Assembly (NCBI RefSeq): GCF_900185715.1
Contig: NZ_FYAS01000016.1
Span: 248,001 to 312,000 of the forward strand
DNA length: 64,000 bases
From: Allobosea sp. CS1GBMeth4
GTDB lineage: Bacteria; Pseudomonadota; Alphaproteobacteria; Rhizobiales; Beijerinckiaceae
Direction: 5' to 3'
The notes beneath the pieces were generated by a model, which saw nothing but the letters and a program-made list of their open reading frames with translations, was not told the origin of the DNA and searched no databases. The first letter of the stretch is position 1. The number at the start of each line of letters is the position of its first letter. Of this stretch, positions 42,345 to 50,659 are shown piece after piece. The translations under genes were made by a program, and so were the position numbers.

Positions 42345-43004
42345 ATGAACAGCGCCCATGATCTCGGCGGCCAGATGGGGTTCGGCCCGGTCGTTCCGGA
42401 GAAGGACGAGCCGGTCTTCCATGCCGACTGGGAGAAGCGGGTCCTGGCGATCAACGTCGCCGCCGGCGCGATGGGCGCCTGGACGATCGACGGCATCCGC
42501 CATGCGAGAGAGAGCCTGCCGCCGGCCCAGTATCTCTCGTCGAGCTATTACGAGATCTGGCTGGCGGCGCTCGACAAGGTGCTGGTCCAGCACGGTTTCC
42601 TGAGCGAGGAGGAACTCGCCTCTGGTGTAGCCGGCAGCGCGCGCAGGGAACCCAAGCGTGTGCTCAAGGGCGAGGAGGTGCCGGCCGTGCTGCGCCGCGG
42701 CTTCCCTTATGAGCGCGAGGCGAAGGCACCCGCCCGCTTCACGGTCGGCGACAAGGTCCGCACCGTCGTGATGCACCCGCAGCACCATACTCGCCTGCCG
42801 CGCTATGCCCGCGGCAAGCAGGGCGTGATCGAGCGCGTCACCGGCTGCCATGTCTTCCCGGACACCAGCGCCCATGGCGCGCCCGAGACGGCGCAATGGC
42901 TCTACACCGTCGTCTTCACCGGCCCCGAGCTCTGGGGCCGCGACGCCGACCCGAGCTCGAGCGTCAGCATCGAAGCCTGGGAGAGCTATCTTGAGCCGGC
43001 CTGA
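42345..43004 (+). CDS. nthB: Nitrile hydratase beta subunit
   Basis: The 219-residue partner of NthA has the family N-terminus 'MNSAHDLGGQMGFGPV', the 'SSYYEIWLAALDKVLVQHG' helix and a C-terminal SH3-like barrel ('RFTVGDKVRTVVMHPQHHTRLPRYARGKQG', which includes HTRLPRYARG, and 'LYTVVFTGPELWG'). It completes the alpha/beta heterodimer. Its end overlaps the accessory gene by 14 bp. Confidence 0.97.
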   Translation: MNSAHDLGGQMGFGPVVPEKDEPVFHADWEKRVLAINVAAGAMGAWTIDGIRHARESLPPAQYLSSSYYEIWLAALDKVLVQHGFLSEEELASGVAGSARREPKRVLKGEEVPAVLRRGFPYEREAKAPARFTVGDKVRTVVMHPQHHTRLPRYARGKQGVIERVTGCHVFPDTSAHGAPETAQWLYTVVFTGPELWGRDADPSSSVSIEAWESYLEPA

Positions 43005-43380
43005 CACGGACCTCGCCGAGGCGCTCGCCGCCGGCACGCCGATCCCGCGCGACGCCGACGGCCCGGTCTTCGCCGAGCCCTGGCAGGCGCAGGCCTTCGC
43101 CCTCGTCGTCGCCCTGCAGAACCGCGGCATTTTCAGCGCCGACGAATGGGCGCAGGCACTCGGCGCCGAAATCCGCGAGGCGCTCGCGCATGGCGGCTGC
43201 CGCGACGGCTCGGACTATTACGAGCGCTGGTGCGAGGCGCTGGAGCACCTTCTGATCGAGAAGGGCCTCGCCTCGCAGACGAACGTCGATGCCCGCGCAG
43301 CCGCCTGGGAGCGCGCCGCCGAGGCGACGCCGCATGGCAAGCCGATCCTCTTGGAGAACGATCCGCTGGCGGAGCGCTGA
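42991..43380 (+). CDS. Nitrile hydratase accessory (activator) protein
   Basis: The 129-residue protein resembles the small activators that help insert cobalt into nitrile hydratase. It shares the beta-subunit N-terminal layout: 'DADGPVFAEPWQAQAFALVV', seen as F-x-EPWQAQAFAL, and 'YYERWCEALEHLLIEKGL'. It appears to start at a TTG (42991) inside nthB, preceded by GGAGAG at proper spacing; no ATG or GTG gives a complete family N-terminus. The overlap implies coupled translation with nthB. Confidence 0.9.
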   Translation: MSRPDTDLAEALAAGTPIPRDADGPVFAEPWQAQAFALVVALQNRGIFSADEWAQALGAEIREALAHGGCRDGSDYYERWCEALEHLLIEKGLASQTNVDARAAAWERAAEATPHGKPILLENDPLAER

Positions 43381-43459
43381 TCGCGGCTTTGCATCCCCGT
43401 CACGAAGCGCGACTATCCCGGCAACGCCCGATGAACTGGGCAGCCGGAGGAGGATCGCG

Positions 43460-44392
43460 ATGAGGACCGCAGTGATGGCGTTCGCAGCCGCAGCGCTGGC
43501 GACGACGGCTGGGGCCGCCGACCCCGCGCTCAACACGCTGCTCCCGAAGCTGACGCGCGCAACGCAATGGACGCAGAAGCAGGCGATCGAGCTGCAGTTC
43601 CCGACGCACCATCCGCAAGGCATGGTCAAGATCGGCGACGCCTTCTTCATTTCCTCGGTCGAGATCAGGAAGCCGACGACGCGCTATGCCGAACCGAAGG
43701 ACGGCTATGACCGTGACACCGGCGAAGGCGCCGGCCACCTCTTCAAGGTCGATGCCCAGGGCAGGCTCTTGGCCGAGATCACACTTGGCGAGGGCGCGAT
43801 CTACCATCCCGGCGGCATCGACTTCGACGGCAAGGATCTCTGGGTCCCGGTCGCCGAATACCGGCCGAACAGCCAGTCGATCGTCTACAAGGTCGATCCG
43901 CAGACGTTGAAGGCGACCGAGGTCTTCCGCTTCAAGGATCATGTCGGCGGCATCGTCCACAACACCGACGGCAAGTCGCTGCACGGCGTCAGCTGGGGCT
44001 CGCGCCGCTTCTACGCCTGGCCTCTCGGCGCCGACGGCAAGGTCACCAACGCCGATGCCGCGCCGGAGAGCCTGCGCGTCGCCAATCCGGCGCTCTATAT
44101 CGATTATCAGGATTGCCATTATATCGGCATGGGCCGGATGCTCTGCTCCGGCCTGAACAACTACCGCGCCGGCAAGGACGGCTCGGTCTTCCGCCTCGGC
44201 GGCTTCGAGATCGTCGATCTCAAGGACAATCGCCCGGTCTTCCAGCTGCCCGTCGAGCTCTGGTCGCCATCGGGCCTGCCGATGACGCAGAACCCGTTCT
44301 GGGTCGAGCCGGCGGGCGAGGGCGTGCGCGCCTATTTCATGCCGGACGACGACAAGTCGACCCTGTTCGTCTACGAGGCCGCGGCGAAGTAG
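43460..44392 (+). CDS. Secreted DUF6454-like protein
   Basis: The 310-residue protein has a signal peptide (residues 1-19, ending 'ATTAGAA'), then a probable beta-propeller-like sequence with 'HHPQGMVKIGDAFFISSVEI', 'IYHPGGIDFDGKDLWVPVAEY' and 'GGIVHNTDGKSLHGVSWGSRRF' (partial motifs). It resembles DUF6454 proteins. Its ATG at 43460 follows GGAGGATCGCG. It sits 79 bp after the nitrile hydratase genes; whether it acts with them is unknown. Confidence 0.75.
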   Translation: MRTAVMAFAAAALATTAGAADPALNTLLPKLTRATQWTQKQAIELQFPTHHPQGMVKIGDAFFISSVEIRKPTTRYAEPKDGYDRDTGEGAGHLFKVDAQGRLLAEITLGEGAIYHPGGIDFDGKDLWVPVAEYRPNSQSIVYKVDPQTLKATEVFRFKDHVGGIVHNTDGKSLHGVSWGSRRFYAWPLGADGKVTNADAAPESLRVANPALYIDYQDCHYIGMGRMLCSGLNNYRAGKDGSVFRLGGFEIVDLKDNRPVFQLPVELWSPSGLPMTQNPFWVEPAGEGVRAYFMPDDDKSTLFVYEAAAK

Positions 44393-44404
44393 AGCCGATT
44401 CGTG

Positions 44405-44493
44405 CGCCCTTGTTCGTCAAGGTCGGGCTGTCCCGACCATCCACGTCTTCATTCATCGAATGCGGTGTTCGACGCAAGGGCGAGCATGACGGT
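44405..44493. repeat. Palindromic intergenic repeat between convergent genes
   Basis: It contains a perfect 7-bp hairpin GGTCGGG (44421-44427) / CCCGACC (44432-44438) followed by ATCCACGTCTT, and is bounded by GCGCCCTTGTTCGTC at the left and GACGCAAGGGCGAGCATGACGG at the right, which pair imperfectly. Layout resembles the other CGTCAT...GATGACG-style elements in this window. It lies between the convergent DUF6454 and NicO genes. Confidence 0.65.
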
Positions 44494-44497
44494 GTAG

Positions 44498-45514
44498 TCA
44501 GCTCCCCTGCCCGGCCGCCCACAGGCCGAGGAACAGCGCCGTGCCCAGCACCGCGACGAACGCCGCCGCCAGCACTTCGAGCCCAGCGATGATGCGCGCG
44601 CCCCGGAGCGAGCCGCCGCCGGCGAGACGCAGCGCCGCGAACTTGAAGAACACCGCCAGCACCGCCAGCGCCCCGGTGGTCAGCGCCGTGCCGAGCGCCA
44701 TGGCGAAGGTGGCGGCGATGCCGGCCCAGAGCAGCCCCTGCGCATTGGCGAAGACGAGGATGATCAGCGCGCCGGCGCAGGGCCGCAGGCCCGCCGCCAG
44801 CACGACGCCGGCCATCTCGCGGACCGAGCGCAGGCCCGAGACCTCCTCGGCGCCGGGCATATGGGCATGGTCGCAGGCGGCGGCGTCGTGCGCCCCCCCG
44901 CCACCGAGCGCGGCGAGATTCCCGGCCTTGCGCCAGAGCACGTAGAGCCCGACCAGCGCCACCAGCGCGAAGCTGCCCTGCTCGATCACGAAGGTGGTCG
45001 AGGCCATCGTCTTCGCCGTCGCGTTGAGCGCCAGCGTCAGCGTGCCGACCAGCCCGATCGCCACCAGCGCCTGCACCAGCGCCGCGGCGAAGGAGAGCGC
45101 CAGCCCGCGCCTCAGGCTGCGATTATCGGCGACGATGTAGCCCGAGATCACCGCCTTGCCGTGGCCGGGGCCGGCGGCATGGAAGACGCCATAGGCGAAG
45201 GCGAGTCCGAGCAGCCCGGGCAGCGCCGCCGGCGATTGCGCGATCCCCTTCAGCGTCGCCGTCAGTTCGCGATAGAAGCTCGACTGCCAGGCGAGGATCA
45301 CCGCGCCGATGCCGCTCGTCGCCGGCAGCGCCTCGCGCGGCAGCGCCGTGCCGAACGGGTTGCGCGGCGGCGGGGGCGGCGGCGGAAACCAGAGGCTGGC
45401 CAGCCAGGCGACCAGCCCGAGCGCCCCGGCGACCAGGGCCAGCGCCAGCAGTGCGACGAGCAGCTGGCGCGGCCAGCGCGGCAGGCCCGGCGCGGCAGGT
45501 GCGCTCAGGGACAT
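44498..45514 (-). CDS. NicO-family nickel/cobalt transporter
   Basis: The 338-residue membrane protein has about seven or eight helices and the NicO/RcnA-type motif 'FAYGVFHAAGPGHGKAVISGY' (key residues HAAGPGHGKA), a cytoplasmic or periplasmic His-containing loop 'HDAAACDHAHMPG', and 'GLRPCAGALIILVFANAQG'. A proline-rich segment follows the first helix. Family members move nickel or cobalt, in either direction. Its start overlaps the DUF1007 gene by 10 bp. Location next to a cobalt-type nitrile hydratase makes cobalt supply an attractive inference. Confidence 0.88.
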   Translation of the reverse strand: MSLSAPAAPGLPRWPRQLLVALLALALVAGALGLVAWLASLWFPPPPPPPRNPFGTALPREALPATSGIGAVILAWQSSFYRELTATLKGIAQSPAALPGLLGLAFAYGVFHAAGPGHGKAVISGYIVADNRSLRRGLALSFAAALVQALVAIGLVGTLTLALNATAKTMASTTFVIEQGSFALVALVGLYVLWRKAGNLAALGGGGAHDAAACDHAHMPGAEEVSGLRSVREMAGVVLAAGLRPCAGALIILVFANAQGLLWAGIAATFAMALGTALTTGALAVLAVFFKFAALRLAGGGSLRGARIIAGLEVLAAAFVAVLGTALFLGLWAAGQGS

Positions 45515-46155
45515 GCCACCAGCGCCCGTGTGGTGACCTGATAGGCGCTCATGTCCGGCGTCGCGGTGATGTCCTCCTGCGCCAGGCGCTGCTGCGTCGC
45601 CGCGTCGAGCTTGGGCGGGCGCATGATCCGCACTATGCAGCCCTTCGGCGCGTCGCGCGCCGTCACCGCCTCGGCTTCCTCGCCGATCTCGAAGGCGACG
45701 AAATAGGTGGGATCGCCGATCTCGATGCCGAAGGAGCGGTTTGCCCGCGCCGGCTCCTTGAGCGGCAGCGTATAGGTCAGCGTCAGGATCTTGTTCTCAT
45801 AGGCGAGCGAGGCCTCGCTCGGCGTGCCGAATTCCTGCACTTTGCCATTCGCTTTGGCGATGGTGAAGAAACCGACATCCGGCAGCGATTCCATGTTGAC
45901 CTTGGCGAGCTCGGCCAGCTCGTCCGAGCTCAGCTTGCCGTCGCCGTTCTTGTCGAGACCCTGGACCATATAGGCCGAATAGGCTTCGTCGAAGCTCCAG
46001 CGATGGCGGAGCGCCCTCACCGCGCCATCCGTGCCGTAGAGGATCTCGGTGCGCGAGGTGACGAAGACATGCGGATGGGCCAGCGCCGGCAGCGCGAGGC
46101 CGAGCCAGGCCAGGAAGGCGGCGAACAGCGTCGGAAGCGGCGAGTAACGCGGCAC
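45505..46155 (-). CDS. DUF1007 periplasmic protein with N-terminal His-Pro-His and an EF-hand loop
   Basis: The protein is read from a GTG at 46155, which has a GAGG site and places a signal peptide right at the N-terminus; an ATG at 46200 is the alternative. Predicted cleavage after Ala26 would expose His27-Pro-His29, a potential metal site. An EF-hand loop is visible at residues 68-79 (DKNGDGKLSSDE, all canonical ligand positions filled). The rest matches DUF1007, often paired with NicO transporters, as here. It may deliver or sense metal for the transporter; this is inference. Confidence 0.85.
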   Translation of the reverse strand: MPRYSPLPTLFAAFLAWLGLALPALAHPHVFVTSRTEILYGTDGAVRALRHRWSFDEAYSAYMVQGLDKNGDGKLSSDELAELAKVNMESLPDVGFFTIAKANGKVQEFGTPSEASLAYENKILTLTYTLPLKEPARANRSFGIEIGDPTYFVAFEIGEEAEAVTARDAPKGCIVRIMRPPKLDAATQQRLAQEDITATPDMSAYQVTTRALVACP

Positions 46156-46308
46156 GCGGCAATTTCCTCGAATCTGCGGCGAATCCGGCCGAGCCTTCAT
46201 ACAAAAGCGCGCCTCCCGCGCCTACCCCGCAATCTCTTGGCGGAGGCTCGGCCGGCATCGCTCGCAAAGGCGGCCAAATCGCGGCGTAAGCGGCCTCGAC
46301 CAGTCTGG

Positions 46309-46366
46309 AATCACCCCGGAGTGATTTGACGATCGCGAGCCGGTTATGTCAGCCTTGTTGACATAA
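46309..46366. promoter_or_regulatory. Two dyads upstream of the indolepyruvate oxidoreductase gene
   Basis: The first is an imperfect palindrome AATCAC...GTGATT (46309-46326). The second is a perfect dyad TTATGTCA (46344-46351) / TGACATAA (46359-46366) with a 7-bp spacer. Both are AT-richer than their surroundings and lie 70-125 bp before the start of the oxidoreductase gene. They fit a repressor or activator operator, type unknown. Confidence 0.5.
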
Positions 46367-46434
46367 TATCGGATTGGAGACCGGCGATACCGGTCCCTAT
46401 AGTCGACTGGAATGCGATCGTCGGGAGGTCGGCC

Positions 46435-49400
46435 ATGGCCGGTACGCAGCAGACTTCGCAGAGCGCCGCGGCAGCCGAACCCGGACTCCGGGCCGTCGCC
46501 CTCGACGACAAATACGACCTCTCCAAACGGCAGATCTTCCTCACCGGCACGCAGGCGATCGCCCGCATGCTGCTCGTCCAGCACGAGCGCGACCGGCGCG
46601 CCGGCCTGAACACCGCCGGCTTCGTCTCCGGCTATCGCGGCTCGCCGCTCGGCGGCCTCGACCAGCAGCTCGCCCGCGCCCGCAAGCAGCTCGCGCCCGC
46701 CAACATCGTCTTTCAGCCCGGGCTCAACGAGGACCTCGCCGCGACCGCGATCTGGGGCACGCAGCAGGCCGAGCTCTCCGGCGAGGGCAAGTACGACGGC
46801 GTCTTCGCCCTCTGGTACGGCAAGGGCCCGGGCGTCGACCGCACCGGCGACGTCTTCCGCCATGGCAACATGGCGGGCACCTCGCGCCATGGCGGCGTGC
46901 TCTGCCTGATGGGCGACGACCACACCGCCGAATCCTCGACCAACGCCCACCAGACCGAGTTCGTGCTCGTCGATCGGATGATGCCGATCCTCAACCCGGC
47001 CGGCGTCCAGGAGATCATGGACTATTCCCTGCACGGCTTTGCGCTCTCGCGCTTCGCCGGCGTCTGGGTCGGCCTGAAATGCGTCAAGGACAACATCGAA
47101 TCGACCGCCTCGGTCGACGGCTCGGTCGACCGGGTCGGCATCACGGTTCCCGACGACTTCGTCATGCCGCCGGGCGGGCTGAACATCCGCCGCGAGCTCG
47201 ACTTCCTCGACCAGGAAAAGCGCCTGCATCTGCACAAGCGCGCCGCCATCCTCGCCTATCTGCGCGCCAACCGGCTCAACCAGACCATCCTCTCGGGCGG
47301 GGCGGCGCCGCGCATCGGCATCATCACCGTCGGCAAATCCTATCTCGACGTGCGGCAGGCCCTGGAGGAGCTCGGCCTCGACGAGGTCCGCGCCAACGAT
47401 CTCGGCATCCGCCTGTTCAAGGTCGCCTGCCCCTGGCCGCTCGATCCCGACGAGCTCAAGGCCTTCGCCGCCGGGCTCGACCTCGTCATGGTCGTCGAGG
47501 AGAAGCGCTCGCTGATCGAGGTCCAGCTGCGCGAGGAGCTCTACGGCACCGCCCACCAGCCGATGGTGATCGGCAAGAAGGACGAGACGGGCGACTGGCT
47601 CTTCCCGGTCCATGGCGCGCTCGATCCCAACGACATCGCCGTCGCGCTCGGCGCCCGGCTCCTCCAGTATCGGGACGATCCTGCTTTGCGATCCCGTCTC
47701 GAGGAGATCGCCGCGGCGCAGGGCAGGCTGGCCGAGGCGCAGGAGGTCGCGAAGCGCACGCCCTATTTCTGCTCGGGCTGCCCGCACAACTCCTCGACGA
47801 TCGTGCCCGAGGGCTCGCGCGCCTATGCCGGCATCGGCTGCCATTACATGGTGCAGTGGATGGATCGCGACACCGCCGGTTTCACCCAGATGGGCGGCGA
47901 GGGGGCCAACTGGGTCGGCGAGGCGCCGTTCTCGACGCGCAAGCACGTCTTCCAGAACCTCGGCGACGGCACCTATACCCATTCCGGCTCGCTCGCGATC
48001 CGCTGGGCCGTCGCGAGCGGCGTCAACATCACCTACAAGCTGCTCTACAACGACGCGGTCGCGATGACCGGCGGCCAGCAGGCCGAAGGGCACCTTTCGC
48101 CCGACCAGATGGCCCGCCAGGTCGCGGCCGAGGGCGTCGCCCGCATCGCGGTGGTCTCGGACGATCCGGACAAGTACCCGGCCGGCACGCTCTGGCCGCC
48201 CGGCACCACCCTGCACCACCGTGACGACCTCGACGCCGTCCAGCGCGAGCTCGCGACGGTTCCCGGCGTCTCCCTGCTGCTCTACGACCAGACCTGCGCC
48301 ACCGAGAAGCGCCGCCGGCGCAAGCGCGGCGCCTATCCCGATCCGGACAAGCGCGTCATCGTCAACGAGCTGGTCTGCGAGGGCTGCGGCGATTGCGGCG
48401 TCAAGTCGAACTGCGTCTCGGTGCAGCCGCTCGAGACCGAGTTCGGCCGCAAGCGCCAGATCGATCAGTCGAACTGCAACAAGGACTTTTCCTGCGTGAA
48501 GGGCTTCTGCCCCTCCTTCGTCACCGTGCACGGCGCGCGGCCGAAGAAGGCGGAGATCCCCGCGCACGACGCCTCCGCGCTCGGTGCCGGCGATCTGCCC
48601 GAGCCGCAGGTCCCGGCGCTCGACCGCAATTTTGCGATCGTCGTGACCGGCGTCGGCGGCACCGGCGTCGTCACCATCGGCGCCATCCTCGGCATGGCCG
48701 CGCATCTCGAAGGCAAGGGCTGCGGCATGATCGACATGGCCGGCCTCGCGCAGAAGGGCGGCGCGGTCTTCAGCCATGTCCGCCTCGCCCCCACTCCGGA
48801 CGAGATCCACGCCATCCGCGTCGCCGCCGGCCAGGCCGACCTCGTGCTCGGCTGCGATCTCACCGTCACCGGCTCGAAGAAGGTGCTGGGCGCGATCCGC
48901 CCGGGCCGCTCCGCCGTGGTCGTCAACACCGCCGAGGCGATGCCGGGCGACTTCACCCGCAACGCCGATTTCTCGCTGCCGACCGAACGGCTGAAGCGCG
49001 CGATCCTGGCGGCCGCCGGCCGCGACAACACCCATCTCGTCGATGCGACGGCGGCGGCGACGACCCTTCTCGGCAATGCCATCGCCGCCAACATGTTCAT
49101 GCTCGGCTATGCCTGGCAGTTCGGCGCCGTGCCGCTCTCCCGCGCCGCGCTGCTGCGGGCGATCGAGCTCAACGGCGAGGCGGTCGCGATGAACCGGCAG
49201 GCCTTCGAGCTCGGCCGCCGCGCCGCGCACGATCCGGCCGCGCTCGCCTCGGTCCTCGCCGAGGCCAGGGCGCCGACCCCGGCCCGCCGGATCTCGCAGA
49301 CGCTCGACGAGATCGTCGCGCGCCGTGTCGACTTCCTCACCGGCTACCAGAACGCCGCCTATGCGGCGCACTATCGTGATCTCGTCGAGACGGTCCGGAT

Positions 49401-49989
49401 GAGGGAGGCGAGCATCGTCCCCGGCCAGAGCGCGCTGGCCGAGGCGGTCGCCCGCTATCTCTTCAAGCTGATGGCCTACAAGGACGAGTACGAGGTCGCC
49501 CGGCTCTACAGCGACGGCGCCTTCCGCAGGCAGCTCGCCGCGACGTTCGAGCAGAGCAGCGCTTCCGGTCAAAAGCTGCGGCTCGAATTCCATCTCGCCC
49601 CGCCGCTGCTCGCCAAACGTGATCCGCATACCGGCCTGCCGCGCAAGCTGAGCTTCGGCCCGTGGATGATGGGCGCTTTCGGCCTGCTGGCGAAGCTGAA
49701 AGGCCTGCGCGGCGGTACTTTCGACGTGTTCGGCTATACCAGCGAACGCCGGACCGAGCGCCGGCTGATCGCAGATTACGAGGCGCTGATCGCCGAGATC
49801 CTGGCGAAGCTGACCCCCCAGAGCCACGCGCTCTGCGTCGCGCTCGCCGCGATCCCCGAGAAGATCCGCGGCTTCGGCCACGTCAAGGAGCGCCATCTCA
49901 TGGCTGCCAAGGCCGAGGAGGCCGAATTGCTCAAGCGTCTGCGCGACGGCTCGGTCGCCGCGTTGGCAATGCCGAAGGCGGCGGAATAG
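46435..49989 (+). CDS. Fused indolepyruvate ferredoxin oxidoreductase
   Basis: The 1184-residue enzyme fuses the large and small subunits of indolepyruvate:ferredoxin oxidoreductase, which converts aryl-pyruvates and CoA to aryl-acetyl-CoA. Order: N-terminal pyruvate/ferredoxin-type domain ('GFVSGYRGSPLGGLDQQL'), TPP-binding region ('CSGCPHNSSTIVPEGSRAYAGIGCHYM' begins with CSGCPHNSST; 'GGEGANWVG'), [4Fe-4S]-type Cys cluster ('CEGCGDCGVKSNC' and a following Cys pair, about residues 645-690), and a C-terminal gamma-type domain from about residue 735 ('VTGVGGTGVVTIGAIL'). Oxygen-tolerant bacteria use such fusions for aromatic amino acid breakdown. Confidence 0.94.
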   Translation: MAGTQQTSQSAAAAEPGLRAVALDDKYDLSKRQIFLTGTQAIARMLLVQHERDRRAGLNTAGFVSGYRGSPLGGLDQQLARARKQLAPANIVFQPGLNEDLAATAIWGTQQAELSGEGKYDGVFALWYGKGPGVDRTGDVFRHGNMAGTSRHGGVLCLMGDDHTAESSTNAHQTEFVLVDRMMPILNPAGVQEIMDYSLHGFALSRFAGVWVGLKCVKDNIESTASVDGSVDRVGITVPDDFVMPPGGLNIRRELDFLDQEKRLHLHKRAAILAYLRANRLNQTILSGGAAPRIGIITVGKSYLDVRQALEELGLDEVRANDLGIRLFKVACPWPLDPDELKAFAAGLDLVMVVEEKRSLIEVQLREELYGTAHQPMVIGKKDETGDWLFPVHGALDPNDIAVALGARLLQYRDDPALRSRLEEIAAAQGRLAEAQEVAKRTPYFCSGCPHNSSTIVPEGSRAYAGIGCHYMVQWMDRDTAGFTQMGGEGANWVGEAPFSTRKHVFQNLGDGTYTHSGSLAIRWAVASGVNITYKLLYNDAVAMTGGQQAEGHLSPDQMARQVAAEGVARIAVVSDDPDKYPAGTLWPPGTTLHHRDDLDAVQRELATVPGVSLLLYDQTCATEKRRRRKRGAYPDPDKRVIVNELVCEGCGDCGVKSNCVSVQPLETEFGRKRQIDQSNCNKDFSCVKGFCPSFVTVHGARPKKAEIPAHDASALGAGDLPEPQVPALDRNFAIVVTGVGGTGVVTIGAILGMAAHLEGKGCGMIDMAGLAQKGGAVFSHVRLAPTPDEIHAIRVAAGQADLVLGCDLTVTGSKKVLGAIRPGRSAVVVNTAEAMPGDFTRNADFSLPTERLKRAILAAAGRDNTHLVDATAAATTLLGNAIAANMFMLGYAWQFGAVPLSRAALLRAIELNGEAVAMNRQAFELGRRAAHDPAALASVLAEARAPTPARRISQTLDEIVARRVDFLTGYQNAAYAAHYRDLVETVRMREASIVPGQSALAEAVARYLFKLMAYKDEYEVARLYSDGAFRRQLAATFEQSSASGQKLRLEFHLAPPLLAKRDPHTGLPRKLSFGPWMMGAFGLLAKLKGLRGGTFDVFGYTSERRTERRLIADYEALIAEILAKLTPQSHALCVALAAIPEKIRGFGHVKERHLMAAKAEEAELLKRLRDGSVAALAMPKAAE

Positions 49990-50065
49990 GCGCACGAACA
50001 TTCAAGACCTGCGGCGGCTTTCGCTGCTTTCCTTCGCAAGCGCTCGAGAGCCGCGGAGGGTGATC

Positions 50066-50659
50066 ATGGACGGTCTGGCCGGGTTCCTGATCGCCGGGAT
50101 CGCCCTCACCGGCAGCCCCGGTCCGGCGACGCTGAGCCTGACCGCAACGGGCGCGGCTTTCGGCCTGCGCCGCGGCCTGGCCTATGGCGCCGGCATCACG
50201 CTCGGCATGCTCGCGGTGATGGCGCTGACCGCGGCCGGCGTCGTCGCCTTCATCCTGGCACTGCCCGGTCTCGCGCCGCTCGTCACCATCCTGGTGGCGC
50301 TCTATTTCCTCCACCTCGCCTTCCGCATCGCGACCGCGCCGCCATTGGCCGAGGCTGGCCGCGACTCGGCCGCGCCGTCCTTCGCCGCCGGCGTCGCGCT
50401 CTCCCTGGTCAATCCGAAGGGCTATGCGGCGATGGCGGCCTTGTTCTCCGGCTTCGCGCTGCTGCCGCAGCAGCCGGCGGCCGAGGCCGGCCTCAAGATC
50501 GGCTTGCTCCTGCTCGTGATCGCCGCGGTCAACATCGTCTGGCTGCTGGCCGGCTCGGCCCTGACCGGGCTGTTCCGCGATCCCCGGAGCAACCGCGTCG
50601 TCAATCTCGTCTTCGCCGCGCTGCTGCTCCTGTCGCTCGCTGCCGCGATCAGGCCGTGA
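50066..50659 (+). CDS. LysE-family amino acid exporter
   Basis: The 197-residue membrane protein has about six helices and the LysE/RhtB N-terminal pattern 'GIALTGSPGPATLSLTATGAAFGLRRGL' (key motif SPGPATL and G-x-R-x-G-L), followed by 'FAAGVALSLVNPKGYAAMAALFSGF' (motif NPKG). It probably exports an amino acid or small amide. The ATG at 50066 is preferred over a GTG at 50060 because of the GGAGGG spacing. It ends overlapping the convergent hydrolase gene by 11 bp. Confidence 0.9.
   Translation: MDGLAGFLIAGIALTGSPGPATLSLTATGAAFGLRRGLAYGAGITLGMLAVMALTAAGVVAFILALPGLAPLVTILVALYFLHLAFRIATAPPLAEAGRDSAAPSFAAGVALSLVNPKGYAAMAALFSGFALLPQQPAAEAGLKIGLLLLVIAAVNIVWLLAGSALTGLFRDPRSNRVVNLVFAALLLLSLAAAIRP

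Noticed and set aside
46358..46363. TTGACA as a -35 box upstream of the oxidoreductase gene
   Set aside because: It overlaps the perfect dyad and no acceptable -10 element follows at 16-18 bp.
46222..50001. Open frame of 1259 codons on the minus strand
   Set aside because: It is antisense to the fused indolepyruvate oxidoreductase, has low-complexity Arg/Ala/Gly/Asp-rich content and no family motif; such frames are a by-product of GC-rich codon use.
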